A DNA stretch of 64,000 bases from Sordaria brevicollis (GCA_033439795.1 JAUTDP010000002.1:124001-188000), one strand, 5' to 3'. Positions 1 to 12,900 are shown, counted from the first letter of the stretch. The notes: generated by a model not told the origin, from the sequence alone. Numbers and translations are program-made.

Positions 1-980
1 GGATATGCTACCTTCTGAACGATAGCATCGGCGATAGGTATATGCAACAATTCGCTTGTCTACCAAGTAATCCATGCAAGAACGCAAAAAGAAGGATGAA
101 CTACCACCTCCATACCACCGAAAACTCACATCTTTGCCTCGATGTACCGTACATAGACCGGCAAGATACACCCAAGCGGACCAAAAATGCCAAGACTCGG
201 TGATCCATGTTTCAGTTTCACACACACAATTGTTCCATTTCCGCCTTCCTCAGTCTTCCACCACTGACCTTTGTTAGGAAACACAATGACTCAAAAACAC
301 GGAGGCTCACAGAATGGAACACAATGAATGCCAGTATCCATCCGATTTAAGCCCGGCATTCAATCAATTGTAACAGAAACCGAAACCGAGAACAACCCCA
401 GAGACTAGGTAGTGCCTAGACGACGTCCAGTCGTGTCCTGCGTGTCAAAAAAAGTGATCGTCATTGCCAATCCCGGAGGTGTCCCTGGTGTCCCCAGTCC
501 TCCCCACTTCTAGTCAGGCTGAACCGGGTCCCGCTTGGAGGGGAGACAGGTTGACGGGGGGAGCCAAGGAAGGGCGGAAAATGGGAAATCCTAGGTAGGT
601 ACAGTATGCGGCCTATAGGGGCCAACGGAATTCCTCGTACACATGTCCCTACACATGGGGTTTCATCGGCTGGAGTCATTTCCGGTTGATAGTACATGGA
701 AATATATTACACAGGAGCGGGAATATACATCCGATTGATCCATTCGGAGGTAAAGGTAGAGAGGTATAAGAGGGGGTGGATTATCACCCGCTTGCTTCGT
801 TTTATATATCGGTGGCTGTTCTCTCACCTTTGTCGGTTGTTGTTTTCTCACCATTTGACTGCTCCTTTCGAGCACCTCATCTACATTGGTCTCATCTCAC
901 CTCCTAAGGTACATACCCAGGAGCTTCAACAGAGAACTGGGAAAGAGCACCAAGCTCGTCCCAACCACAGCACAAACGCC
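1..980. other. Intergenic region upstream of the P450 gene
   Basis: No convincing coding sequence is seen; the short open frames here have no recognisable motif. A TATA-like stretch (TATATAT) near 803-808 lies about 170 bases before the P450 start and could be its core promoter. The left end of the window may hold the tail of a gene outside it. Confidence 0.4.
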
Positions 981-2650
981 ATGGCCCTCACCCAACTCGC
1001 CCACTCGGCCTCGGCCATCCTCCCCATCGTCCTGCCCTCCCTCGCCGCCATTTTCGTGTGTGCCCTCATCCAACAGCTTTTCTTTTCGTCCAACCCGCTC
1101 TCCAAGGTGCCCACCGTCGGCGACGAATACGGCGGTTACGAAAAGAAGCGCCAGGCCTACCTCACAAGAGCCAAAGACCTGTACGTGGAAGGATACACCA
1201 AGTTCAAGGATGGACTCTTCCGCATCGTCACGCCCAACAATTCCGGGTCCGTCGTGGTGATTTCCCCCAAGTTTCTGGGAGAGCTGAAGAAGCTGCCCGA
1301 TGATGTGGTCAGCTTTGATGCTGCTATTGATGAGGTGAGTTTTATCACATCTTTTTGTCGCTCGTCCCGATCCGTACGCGCCTGTGCTAACACACACTGA
1401 CACAAAAGACCATGCACACCAAATACACCCTCCTCCCCACCCACGAATCCATCGTCGCCCACACCGTCAAATCCCACCTCACCCCCTCCCTACCCAAACT
1501 CAACCCGCAAATCGCCGACGAGGTGCAAATCGCCTTCCAGCAAGAAATCGCCCCCTCGGTCCCTTCTTCCTCCTCTGACCCGAAAAAAGCAAGCCCCATC
1601 AACATCAACTCCAAACTCCTCCGCATCGTCGCCAAGGTGTCCGGGCGCGTCTTCATCGGCCCCGAGCTCTGCCACGACGAGCGCTACCTCTCTGCCGCCA
1701 TCGGCTACACCGTCTCCGTCATGGAAGCCCAGCGGGCCGTGCAAAAGATGTCGCCGTGGCTTCGTCCCTTTGCCGCCTATCGTCTGCCGGAGGTGCGCAA
1801 GCTGGTGAAGTGGGAGAAGGACGCCATGGGGTTTTTGCAACCTGTTGTTGATGCGCGTCGGGAGAAGCAGCGCCGGGGCGAGGAGATGGAAAAGGATATG
1901 TTACAATGGCTGATGGATTCCGCCGACCAGGGGCAGGGGAGGCAGCATGAGAAGTGGGGGGCTGATACGACCACCACGCGAAAACTGGCGAGGTTGCAGC
2001 TGGCTATTAGCTTTGCGGCGATTCACACGACGACGCTGGTGACGACGCATGCGGTTTACAGTCTGGCTGCTGATCAGGAACTCCAAAAAATGCTGCGCGA
2101 GGAGATCAAGACAGTCCTAGCCGAGCACGACGGGGTGTTTACGAGTACTGCCCTCCAAGCCATGAAAAAAACGGACTCCTTCCTCAAGGAGACTATGCGG
2201 TTCCATTCTTTGGGGCAAACGAGCTTTAACAGGAAGGTGCTCAAGACGTTCGTCCTATCCAACGGGCAAATCATCCCCCGTGGTTCGTCGATTGAAGTAC
2301 CCAACCACGCCGTTTCCAGAGATCCCGAGGTGTATCCTAACCCGGACGTGTTTGATCCGCTGAGGTTTTATAACCTCCGCAACGAAGCGAAGGAGAAAGG
2401 GTGGGTGGAGCAGGCGGCTGGTAACCAGTTTGTGAGCGTCAATAAGGAGTATTTGACTTTCGGGTATGGGAGACATGCGTGCCCGGGGCGGTTCTTTGCG
2501 GCGAATGAGATTAAGATGATTTTGGCGAATTTGGTGTTGACGTATGAGATGGGGTTGGTGGAGGGCGAGACGGAGAGGTATAAGGATTGGGAGATTGCGG
2601 CGGGGACGATTCCGGATCCGACGAGGGATGTTATGTTTAGGACGTTGTAG
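981..2650 (+). CDS. Cytochrome P450 monooxygenase, ent-kaurene-oxidase-like
   Basis: Two exons, 981-1334 and 1409-2650, joined in phase 0 across a 74-base intron with donor GTGAGT, a GCTAAC branch site and acceptor AAAAG, give about 531 residues, normal for a fungal microsomal P450. An N-terminal hydrophobic anchor covers about residues 10-35. The I-helix region reads FAAIHTTT, a form typical of the fungal ent-kaurene-oxidase/CYP503-like group. The ExxR motif is ETMR, the PERF-like segment is DPLRF, and the heme loop is FGYGRHACPGR near residue 470, with the axial Cys present. The enzyme should hydroxylate a small lipophilic substrate at the ER with an NADPH-P450 reductase. The substrate cannot be told: no terpene cyclase or other pathway gene lies beside it. 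The start was chosen because an ATG in good context precedes the anchor; the open frame extends upstream without support. Confidence 0.92.
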
Positions 2651-2748
2651 GGTGAGGCTGAGGCCCGGGGCGTAGATGAGATGAGTGTAGCTGTAGCTCT
2701 GATAGAAAATCGAACTTGTTGATGTCGTCAATATTGCCGTGACGTGCC

Positions 2749-3291
2749 TCATTCACCAAAGTGCGACGCAACATGATGGGCAACAGCCGTCGCATCACCT
2801 CTGAAATCTGCACACACCGGGCAGACCGATTCCTCTTCTTCCACTGTCGTCGTCGTCGTTGCTTCACCACTCGAACCTCCCTGCCCCTGACCTCTCCGTC
2901 CCTTAGTCTTAGCAGGCTTGATATAAGCATCCAGCCCAAACTGCTGCGTCTCTGGATATCCCCCTCCACCACTTCCACCTCCTTCTCCTCTGTATTCCCT
3001 CCTCCCTCTTCCTCCCCTTTCCCTCCTACCCCCTCCATGCCTTCTCGTATCCTCAAAAGCACCAAACGACCCCATATCCTCACTGGAAGTCTCAGGATTC
3101 GAACACAAACTCTGCACCCTCCCCACCCTCCCATCCGTTAACCGCACTTTGATACCACGGGGGTGGTTACCTTTCGTCAAGACATCTTGGACGTATCCGG
3201 ATACGGTGCGGCCGGTGGGTTGGTCGGCTTTGAGGATTATGTTTACGCCGGTGCCGGGGAGGACGGAGGATGTGGTGGGGACGGGGGGCAT
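2749..3291 (-). CDS. DUF2196 (YwbE-like) protein with C-terminal zinc-finger-like tail
   Basis: A single exon of 180 residues. Residues about 15-65 (GVNIILKADQPTGRTVSGYVQDVLTKG, then GIKVRLTDGRVGRVQ) match the short basic DUF2196/YwbE fold, which in bacteria stands alone at 60-70 residues and has no firm function. The middle is Gly/Arg-rich and disordered. The tail has CPVCADF followed by HHVASHF, a C2H2-type spacing that may bind zinc. The gene is convergent with the P450, whose stop lies about 100 bases away. An RNA- or chromatin-related role is only a guess from the basic, RGG-rich middle. The family call is fairly safe; the role is unknown. Confidence 0.75.
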   Translation of the reverse strand: MPPVPTTSSVLPGTGVNIILKADQPTGRTVSGYVQDVLTKGNHPRGIKVRLTDGRVGRVQSLCSNPETSSEDMGSFGAFEDTRRHGGGRRERGGRGRREYRGEGGGSGGGGYPETQQFGLDAYIKPAKTKGRRGQGQGGSSGEATTTTTVEEEESVCPVCADFRGDATAVAHHVASHFGE

Positions 3292-3831
3292 CTTCTCTAC
3301 TCGTTACTCGTTTGTGAAAACGGTGGATATTGGGATGGGGATGGGTACGTGTGATGAAATAACGGAAGGGTTGGTGGTGATGGTGATGGATTGGTGATGG
3401 ATGGTGCCGACAAGAGGTGATGGGTTGTGGAGGATGAACGAGAAGAGGAAAGATTGGGTATTCTAGGGCGGAGAAATAAGGTCCCAGAAGCTGTGCAGGT
3501 GAATGACGGAGCTAGAGTACGGGGTCTTGGGACTATGAAATTGGTGTTGTTGTTGGTGGTTGAATTGAATGAGAACGCCAAGTTTGGTGATGCCTTCACT
3601 GCTTCAGTGAGGTGATGATGTCGGAGGTCCGTGCGCACGTGCTGTGAATGGATGAGAGAGTGAGTCTGGGACAGGCTTGGTATTGTCACGTGACAGGAGC
3701 ACCTTATCGTTATCGCCCACCTTGGCGTCATCAACTCATCGGCCATCTCAGTCCACCGAACACCGAAACACTCCACTCACATCCCGTTATCGTCATTGCT
3801 TCCTTGTATTATCGTGAAACTATCCATCTCC

Positions 3832-4419
3832 ATGCCTGCCATTGAACCGCGTTACGATCCCGAACAGGACCTCGTTGAAGAATCCCAATCTCCCAGTGAA
3901 GAACCTACTGAAACCACCACCCTCTTACCTGCCCCTGCTGTCGAGGACACACCCACCCCCCGGACTACCAAAAAGAGGACCAAAATGAGCAGCACCCTCT
4001 TCTTCCGCATCGGAGCCATCTACGGCGCCGCGGCCGTCGGTCTCGGCGCGTTTGGCGCTCACGGGCTCAAGAAGCGCATTTCGGATCCCAACAAGATTGC
4101 TAGCTGGTCGACTGCTGCTCACTACCAAGTACATCTATCCCTTCCCTCCCCTCTTCATTTTATCTTATGCTAACAAAACGAAAAGCTGGTCCACTCAGCC
4201 GTCCTCCTAGCAGCGAGTCATCACCCCGTCGCTTCCGCCCTGTTCACGGCCGGCATGACCATGTTCAGCGGCAGCATTTATGCGTTGACGCTGGATACGG
4301 AACGCTACAGATTCTTGGGGCCGGTGACGCCTGTCGGGGGATTGTTTTTGATTGCGGGGTGGTTGGCGCTGGCTTTTGCGAGTAAGGGGAGGGTGGTTGG
4401 GGGGTTGCCCAAGTTTTGA
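3832..4419 (+). CDS. DUF423 (UPF0382) small membrane protein
   Basis: Two exons, 3832-4128 and 4186-4419, joined in phase 0 across a 57-base intron with a TGCTAAC branch site, give about 176 residues. After a hydrophilic Pro/Thr/Glu-rich leader comes the family signature: IGAIYGAAAVGLGAFGAHGLKK is followed by WSTAAHYQLVHSAVLLAA and, near the end, GPVTPVGGLFLIAGWLALA. Four membrane helices are expected, as in bacterial and fungal DUF423 proteins of unknown function. An alternative start at 3985 (MSSTLFF) would give a core-sized protein without the leader; one at 3796 would add 12 residues. The leader is continuous and in frame, so 3832 was preferred. Confidence 0.85.
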
Positions 4420-5213
4420 AGGGGGATGGGTGGTGATGGGGGAGGTTGAGGCTATGGAGGACTGTAAGATTGTATGTGTGCTTATGAACAATACCCTGAT
4501 CGATTTCGTTGATGAACATGGTGAAGACGGAGGCCCGGATGCATCGGCGATGGCGTGGAACAGAGGATGGAATCCGGGACAGAGGTGGAGGTGGTGGTTG
4601 CCGGTGCCGGGTTACCGGAAGCAACGGTCCTTGCCGTAAGACGTGCTTTGTCGAAACATGTGTCGTCCTCTCAACCAGCGGTTTCACCTTTGCCCGGAGC
4701 CAACTTCATCGCGGAGCCAGCAACGGCTGGTTGACTTCACACCAACGACAACAAGCAATGTCTGGGTTAGGGTTAACCTCTTCTCTACTGGTGATTATGT
4801 CATCTTGTGGGCCGGCCATTGAGGTCCTCAAATTGCAATGTTTGACCCCCTTTCAAAGTCAACAATCAATTCCGTTTGTCGCCATCACCACGGAAACCCT
4901 TTCTCCGGATGCCAATTTTGTTTGTGTTCTGTGAATCCTGTTTGCACTTGATGCCAACCCAAATAACAGCATTTCGTCCAGTCGTGAATCGCCTCACCTT
5001 CTGGGCATTATGCTGATCAGCACGTCAACGCATCATCGATAGCAGCAGAACTGCAGAAGGAATAGACCCCCTCCCCTCCATTCCCCAACTTCCCCTCATT
5101 TTCACATCTTCCCCAAACATCAACACCACATCAACACCAAATCCATCATCACGACAGCAACATCAACACTCACCAAACCACTTACCTTTCACACCACCAA
5201 AACCCCATCAACA
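4420..5213. other. Intergenic region with pyrimidine/adenine-rich leader
   Basis: No gene is seen. The last 150 bases before 5214 are C/A-rich with very few G, which looks like the 5' leader of the NmrA-like gene. A single TTAGGG near 4767 is isolated and is not telomeric. Confidence 0.5.
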
Positions 5214-6209
5214 ATGTCCAACAACCCAATCCAAAAAGTTACCCTAGTCGGCGCCTCCGGCAACCTAGGCCGCATCCTCCTCACCCACCTCCTCCGCACC
5301 CCCTCCCTCCAAATTACAATCCTCCAACGCCCCTCCTCCAAATCCTCCTACCCTTCCCATCCCAACCTCACCGTCCACACTGTAGAAAGCTGGACCCTCC
5401 CCTCCCTAACCACCGCCCTCCACAACCAAGACGCCGTAATCGCCGCCTTCCCCCTCCACCACCTCCCCTCCCATTTAGTACTAGCCGAAGCCGCCTACGC
5501 CTCGCAAACCGTCCGGCGTTTCATCCCCGCCGACTTTGGCAGCGTTGACTCCCGCTCCGGCCGCGCGCGAGAGTTGGTGCCGCTTTTTGGGAAGAAGGTG
5601 GCGGTGAGGGAGTTGTTGGAGAAGTTGAGTGGGGATAGTGGGGGACGGTTCACATGGACGAGTTTGGTGAATGGGCATTTTTTTGATTGGGGCTTGACCA
5701 ACGGTTTCCTGCATTTCTGGCCTTTGGATAAGACGAGGCCGAGGGCGCATATCTTGGGGAGGGGGGAGGAGAGGTCAAGTTTGGCGACGTTGGGGCAGGT
5801 GGCGAGGGCGGTGGTGAGGGTGTTGACGGGGGGTGAGGAGATAATGGAGAAGACGAGGAATAGGGTCTTGATGGTGCAGAGTTTTTGTGTGAGTCAGAAT
5901 GAGGTGTTGGGGGTTTTGGAGGGGGTGATGGGGAAAAAGTTTGAGGTGGAGAGGGTGGATGTTGAGGGGTATATTAGGGAGAGGAAGAGGGTTGCTGATG
6001 ATGAAGGGAGGGATGAGAAGGAGAGGGGGGAGGCGGTTGAGGATTTGGTGTTTGCGTTGGGGGTCGTGGAGGGGGATTGGACGAAGAGGGAGGAGTTTAG
6101 TATGGAGTTGTTGGGGCTGGAGGAGGAGGATTTGGAAACTGTGGTTAGGAGGGTGTTGGAGGGGAGTGAGCAGGAGGGAAAGGTGTTGGGGGATAAGTTT
6201 ATGATTTGA
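5214..6209 (+). CDS. NmrA-like / isoflavone-reductase-type NAD(P)-binding protein
   Basis: An intronless gene of 331 residues. The N-terminus KVTLVGASGNLGRILL is a GxxGxxG dinucleotide-binding loop of the atypical SDR (NmrA/PCBER) type. RRFIPADFGS is the segment usual in this family after the fourth strand, and the Lys in FGKKVAVRELLE fits the family's active-site region. Fungal relatives are either redox sensors that bind NAD(P) without turnover or reductases of aromatic compounds; sequence alone does not decide. The base composition is notable: the first third uses almost only C at third positions, the last half almost only G. No pathway neighbours are seen. Confidence 0.85.
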   Translation: MSNNPIQKVTLVGASGNLGRILLTHLLRTPSLQITILQRPSSKSSYPSHPNLTVHTVESWTLPSLTTALHNQDAVIAAFPLHHLPSHLVLAEAAYASQTVRRFIPADFGSVDSRSGRARELVPLFGKKVAVRELLEKLSGDSGGRFTWTSLVNGHFFDWGLTNGFLHFWPLDKTRPRAHILGRGEERSSLATLGQVARAVVRVLTGGEEIMEKTRNRVLMVQSFCVSQNEVLGVLEGVMGKKFEVERVDVEGYIRERKRVADDEGRDEKERGEAVEDLVFALGVVEGDWTKREEFSMELLGLEEEDLETVVRRVLEGSEQEGKVLGDKFMI

Positions 6210-9200
6210 GTGGTCTCATCAAGGAAGGGTTGATGTTAGAAACAGTTGCGGATAGGAAGACGATGGGGATGATATATGGCGGAGCGTTGAGTTCGATGAA
6301 ACAGGTGGGAAAGGTATTGGGGAGACTGGACTAGACGGATTTGGCAGAAATAAGGAGCTTGTTGGCCTGGCCAGTAGGATTCAACCGTGAAACCGTATCG
6401 ACTTCTTTCAGTAACCGCCTGCGAACGTTGGATGAACCACAGATTGGTGGGAAAGGCTTCTGAACCGGCTGACCTGGATTATGGGAAAGGGGATATCGCC
6501 ATCTTATCGAGCAACACAGGTTCCGGATCTTTATCAAAACGAGATCCACGCAAGAAGCACGCAAACCGTTCACGATCTGACGAACTCCACAAGTACAGCG
6601 AACCGGTTTCGGACAAAGCGGCCTGTCCTTCCTTTGCACGTTGTCTAGTGGCCAGCCTGGTTTGGGTACACGTTCATGGCGACGTGGTCTTCGAAACCGT
6701 TGATCAGCGTTCGCAACATCGTACAATCTCGAGATATGGGAATTGCACAGCCATGTGTACCTCTAGAGTGTACATCGTCAAGTCGGCAAATCCTCCCCTC
6801 CGAGTTCCGTGACACCTTCAACTCACCCAGGTCCTTCCTTGAACGCTCATCAGGGTCCAATGCCGAATGTCCTGAAACATCCAGACTCGGGGCATCCGTC
6901 TTCGGGGGTCCAAACGCACAGAGCCCGATCGTCTGAAACAAGCACTTCAAAAAAAGTATCGAGATAGACCAGCCCTACTACCGTGACGTTACCGTGATCT
7001 TGGCCATCGACTTACTCGTCTCTTGAGAATCCGGTTCGGAGCAGATAATCCGCTTCGGCCTTATGTCTTGATTTGGGCTAGGTAGAGTGAAGCGGGAGGA
7101 AGATCTAGACGGGCGTCATCACGACTACTTTCTAACCAACAACGGCAACCTTCTCGAAGGGCACTGGGCTCGGCAATGGCGTCGCTCTTTGCGGCTGCAA
7201 GGCTGGATCTTCCTTTCACCCTATCTCTGATCAACGTCTACCGTCTACTTACCGGACAGCTACCGAGCCACCGGACGAATGCGGCTCTGCTGGTTCCACA
7301 GGTAGGCCCCCTTGAGAAACAAGGAATGTCCTCGTTTTGATATGATGTGGAGTTTTCCTGGGTGGGAAGCTATTGATAGAAGCAAACAGTATTTCCGATT
7401 ATTTCCTATTCCTTGATATCTTTGTGGATTGGTGTTGGGCTGAAATGTGGCTGTGTTTGAACAAGTTCGTTCCGGTATCCGTTATGTCGTCCGGGAGAGG
7501 CGGAGATAAGATCTTGGACTTCATCATCAGAGGCCATCAAGGGAAGAAGAACGAGGGGCTGGCAAGAAAGAACGAAAGGGGAACCAGAGTTTATCGAGAA
7601 TTCCTCGCTTCTCCCACCCGTACTCAACCCAAACAGGAACCCGGAAACGAGTCGCCCACCCCGTGAGAAGAAAGACCAGTCGGCAGCCCGGATCTATATG
7701 GACCTTCACCACCCTTTACCACCCCCTTCCGTCTTCAAGCACGACGTCAGTTCTCCTCCCCTTCCGGGATGGATCGGGTTGACACTCACACAAGTGGAAG
7801 CTTATCGTCGCGAATCCACAACAGCCCTGTAAAACTGGGGACTTGGGACTCCATAAGTGGACATTTGACAGCTCTTTAGTTTCCGTACGCTCCGTCCAGT
7901 CCGTCGAAAGGAAGGAAGATGAAGACATGGAAGGAAGCCACGAAAGCTTCCATGACCCCTGAGCCTGTTGTCAACCGCTGCGTGTTGCCGTTTCGTCTTT
8001 GGGAGTTCCCTTGTTCACCTCCTTTTTTGTTGCGATATCGGTGTCGAGGGCGGAGATGTCGTATTGTCGTGGGGGAATCATGGGTTCTGGTTGGTCCGTC
8101 TGGGACATATGGTCTGTGTTGTTGTTCCCCTTTTTCTTCGTCGTGTTCCTTACACCTCCAAACACCATGACAACACTCGCGGTTCGCGCTCGCGAATGGA
8201 GAGATTCAAGAAAACAGTTTCAGATTTTACGATATTTTGGTCGGGAAGCAATACTTGCTCATATTGGCGAATCCTATGAGGGATTGGTCTAAGCGCAGCC
8301 ATGTTCGTGTCGGTGAAGAGGTCAAGGCGTTGTTTGATGTTGGGATATGGCGGGTGTTTGAATCAGTTTATCACGATAAGGGAAGGAACTGGAAAGTTGT
8401 GATGAAACACCATGAAAGCAACATTTCGATATCACCTCGATACTTCGGGGTCCGAATGTGACACTCGCAGCTTCGAAGCACCTGCCAAAGGACACGAAAG
8501 GCGGCCTCTCCCATCCGGATGCCCACGGGAATAACCAGCGGTGTTGAGTTTACTTCGTATCCCAAAGTGACACAAGTCGGACAGCGAAGGACACACCGAA
8601 TCTTTATGCTACCCGATGGCGAATATCAACGGTCTTCTTGCGTCGTTGATTCCGTAAAAGAAAGACATGATGGAACGGTTGTCGATATCGGCATCTAAAA
8701 CGAATCCCATACACGTAGCGGTGACACTACTGCAGTTACAAAAACGCACTGCCGCTGAACCCTTCCGAAACCCTTGATGACGATCGATAGCAGCTAGTAT
8801 CCGGACGCATCGGCAAGCCAGGAGGTGTTGTTGTTGGACTAGATGGAACCTACGCCAGTAACAAGTGGAGTGGGGCGACGATCGCCAACGATAACACTTT
8901 GTTAGTAAACCAATCACCGTCGTGGAATAACAAGATAAAGTGGACATCATCAAGACGTCACCCCCTGAGATTCCCAAAAACCTTCCGCAAGTCCCGGCGC
9001 CAGCAAGGTGTCAAGACGGACAAGTGTGCAGTAGTTGACAAGGTGACAGGGCCAAGCACTCTAGCGGTCCGTTCCCGATCACAAAAGAAAAAAGCTTGTT
9101 TTCTTCAAGGGTTCTCCACCGTTCAACACTTGCTGTCAAGGAGGTATCGAACAGAGCAAGCATTCCATGACACTGACAGGACTGATTACCTACTGGTAAC

Positions 9201-9986
9201 TCTCCCTTCCGCCACTTGCCGGTAGGTCTAGCAGTGTGTAGATTATTGACGTACGTAGATTGTTAGGCAATAGCTTTCGACGTAGCAGAGAAAAGGACAG
9301 GGAGACGTAAACATCGTAGACGTCGACATCCATGGATACACCATTGCCCCTGTCCAATGTCGATGTCGACACCGCACGAGATGGGGTATAACGAAAATGT
9401 TCCGTGCACTCCCGCCCTCCCATGGAGTCCCCATTCTCCAGAGGGCTCTGTGCGTTTTCGTAGATGTGGACAACTGGCTCTGTGGCGGTGGGTGTCTTGT
9501 CTCTGCTTTCGTGCCCAGCTCTACGATAATCGTTTCGTCTCGCGTCGCGAGGATCCCCGGGCGACCCGGAACGAACAGACAACGAGATTCTGAGGAGGAG
9601 CAATGGAAGCAATGGAAGCTTTGATGAGACAGTAGAGACAAAATAGAAACGACTTACTTGATATATATTGCTGTCCCTCCCATCTCGTCTGAGAGTCCTT
9701 TTTTGTTGAATCATCATCTCATCATCATCCATCAATCATCCTGACGGAGGAAGAACAACAACTCCTCACATCCCAACATCAACAACATCCAACCCTAGAC
9801 CAACAACAACAACAACAACAACAACGTCCACCGTCCGAGCTGATTGATTGAACTGGTATTGAGAAGACCACAACACCAACACCATCTTCATAATATCGAC
9901 CGTTTTCGACTTTTTTTTCTCTTTCCACCTTTTTTCGCATATTACAACACCCTAATACACCACACACACACACAAACACAGCCACA
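6210..9986. other. 3.8-kb region without a recognisable gene
   Basis: Open frames on both strands are short, overlap one another and show no family motif, so none is annotated. Base composition is ordinary and CpA/TpG are present, so it is not a RIPed repeat. The last 270 bases hold a (CAA)8 run and a CA-rich leader typical of a 5' UTR for the following gene. The region may hold a long promoter or a non-coding transcript; neither can be shown from sequence. Confidence 0.4.
9801..9824 (+). repeat. (CAA)8 microsatellite in the presumed 5' leader
   Basis: Eight uninterrupted CAA units lie about 165 bases before the start codon of the A-T-R reductase gene, followed by a (CA)n tract just before the ATG at 9987. 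Probably transcribed as part of the 5' UTR. Confidence 0.85.
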
Positions 9987-12900
9987 ATGAGCGAACAACA
10001 ACCTCAGTACGGCCGTCGCCTCATCCTCGACATCATCAAGGAGCGTGCCTTCAACGAGCCCGAGCGGGAATGGGTATCCGTCCCGCGCTCCGCCGACCCC
10101 AAGGACGGGTGGAAGGTGCTCACCTACCTGGACGCCTACAACGGCATCAACCGCGTAGCGCACAAGCTCACCCGCGTCTGCGGCGTTCCCGCTCCCAACA
10201 CCTTCCCCACCGTCGCCTACATCGGTCCCAACGACGTGCGCTACCTCGTCTTTGCCCTTGGCGCCGTCAAGGCCGGGTTCCAGGCTCTCTTCATCTCGGC
10301 CCGCAACTCCACCGAGGGCCAGCTTTACCTGTTTGAGCAGACCAACTGCAACATCCTGGTGTTTGACGACAGCTTCAAGACCACCGTCCAGCCATGGCTG
10401 CACGAGCGCGAGATGACGGCCATCCTGTCGTTGCCCGCTGACGAGTGGTTCCCCAAGGACCAGGAGGATTTCCCTTACAGCAAGACGTACGAGGAGGCCG
10501 AGTGGGATCCTCTCCTCTTGCTGCACACTTCTGGCAGCACCGGTCTCCCCAAGCCGATTGTGGCTAGACAGGGTATGCTGGCTATTGCGGACAAGTACCA
10601 CAACCTCCCGCCGAGAGAGGATGGCAAGCTCATGTGGGTGGCCGAGATGAGCAAGCGCGCCAAGAGGATGATGCATCCTAGTGAGTTTCCCCTTTCCCAC
10701 CAGTACTGGTAGATCAGGGTCCGGTCCAATATGCTAACAGACGACATAACAGTGCCCCTTTACCACGCGGCTGGCATGTACATCTCCATGCTCATGATCC
10801 ACTACTGGGACGTGCCCGCGGCCTTGGGCATCGGCGAGCGTCCTCTGTCTTCGGATCTCGTTCTCGAGTACATCAAGTACGCCGACATTGAGGGCATCAT
10901 CCTGCCGCCCGCCATCCTCGAGGAGCTTTCGCAGGACAAGGCATCGACCGAGGCGCTCCAGACGCTCAACTTTGTCTGCTTCGGCGGCGGCAACCTGGCC
11001 CCAGAGTCGGGCGACCGGCTTGTCGAGAACGGCGTGACGCTCTGCAACATCATTTCCGCGACCGAGTTCACGCCCTTCCCCTACTACTGGCAGTACGACA
11101 GGAAGCTGTGGAGGTACTTCAACTTTGACACCAAGCTGTTCGGCATCGACTGGCGCCCCCACGACGGCGACGACTCGTACGAGCAGGTCATTGTCCGCAA
11201 GGAGAAGAACCCCGGCCTGCAGGGCTTCTTCTACACCTTCCCGGACGCCAAGGAGTACAGCACCAAGGACCTGTACAAGCCGCACCCGACCCTGCCCGAC
11301 TACTGGATCTATCAGGGCCGCGCCGACAACATCATTGTCTTCTCCAACGGCGAGAAGCTGAACCCCATCACGATCGAGGAGACGTTGCAGGGCCACCCCA
11401 AGGTCAAGGGCGCCGTGGTCGTCGGCATGAACCGGTTCCAGCCCGCGCTGATCATCGAGCCCACCGAGCACCCCGAGACGGAAGAGGGCCGCAAGGCTCT
11501 GCTGGACGACATCTGGCCCACCGTGGTCCGCGTCAACAAGGAGACGGTTGCCCACGGCCAGATCGGTCGCCAGTACATGGCTCTCTCGACCCCCGGCAAG
11601 CCGTTCCTGCGCGCGGGTAAGGGTACGATCCAGCGCCCCGGTACCATTGCCATCTACAAGGAGGAGATCAACAAGATCTACGAGGAAGCCGAGAAGGGCG
11701 CTGCCACGGGCGAGGTTCCCAAGCTCGACCTTTCCTCCTCGGACGCGCTGATCCTGTCGATCGAGAAGTTGTTTGAGACCTCTCTCAACGCTCCCAAGCT
11801 CGAGGCCGACACCGACTTCTTCACTGCCGGCGTCGACTCGATGCAGGTCATTACCGCCTCTCGTCTCATCCGCGCCGGTCTTTCGGCTGCCGGTGTCCAC
11901 GTCGACGCCTCTGCCCTTGCCACCCGTGTCATCTACGGCAACCCCACGCCCAAGCGTCTGGCCGACTACCTCTTGTCTGTCGTCAACAAGGACAACAAGG
12001 ACGCCACGCACGGCACCTCGGACGATGAGCACCACGCCATGGAGGCCCTGGTTGAGAAGTACACCCAGGACCTGCCGACTCCCAAGCTCAACAAGCCCGC
12101 GCCCGCCGAGGAGGGCCAGGTGGTCGTCATCACCGGCACCACGGGCGCCATCGGTTCCTACATGATCGACATCTGCTCCGCCTCTCCCCGCGTCAGCAAG
12201 ATCATCTGCCTCAACCGCTCCGAGGACGGTCTCGCACGGCAGACGGCCTCCTCCTCGGGCCGCGGTTTGAGCACTGACTTCTCCAAGTGCGAATTCTACC
12301 ACGCCGACATGTCGCGCGCCGACCTCGGCCTCGACGCCGCCGTCTACAACCGCCTGCTGGGCCAAGTCGACCGCGTCATCCACAACCAGTGGCCCGTCAA
12401 CTTCAACATCACGGTCGAGTCCTTCGAGCCGCACATCCGCGGCTGCCGCAACCTGGTCGACTTCTCCTACAAGGCCGCCAAGAACGTGCCCATCATCTTT
12501 GTGTCTTCCATCGCCACCGTCGACCAGTGGAAGCCCGACGCCCAACACCCCGTGGTGCCCGAGGAGTCTCTGCACGATTTCTCGATTTCCGCAGGCGGGT
12601 ACGGCCAGTCCAAGCTCGTTTCTAGTCTGATCCTCGAAAAAGCCACCGAAGTCTCCGGCGTGCCTACCGAGGTTGTCAGGGTTGGCCAAGTCTGCGGCCC
12701 TTCTTCCGAGAAGGGATACTGGAACAAGCAGGAGTGGCTGCCCTCCATCGTCGCTTCGTCTGTCTACCTCGGTCTCTTGCCCGATAGTCTGGGCCAGATG
12801 ACGACAATCGACTGGACGCCCATCGAAGGCATCGCCAACCTCCTCCTCGAAGTGTCCGGCGTCACCGCCCCGCTTCCCCTCGAGAAACTGCACGGCTACT

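Noticed and set aside
4764..4776. TTAGGG telomere-like motif
   Set aside because: A single copy only; not a telomeric repeat tract.
9190..9735. 181-residue minus-strand frame upstream of the A-T-R reductase
   Set aside because: No motif, overlaps several other frames of similar length, and includes the leader region of the next gene.
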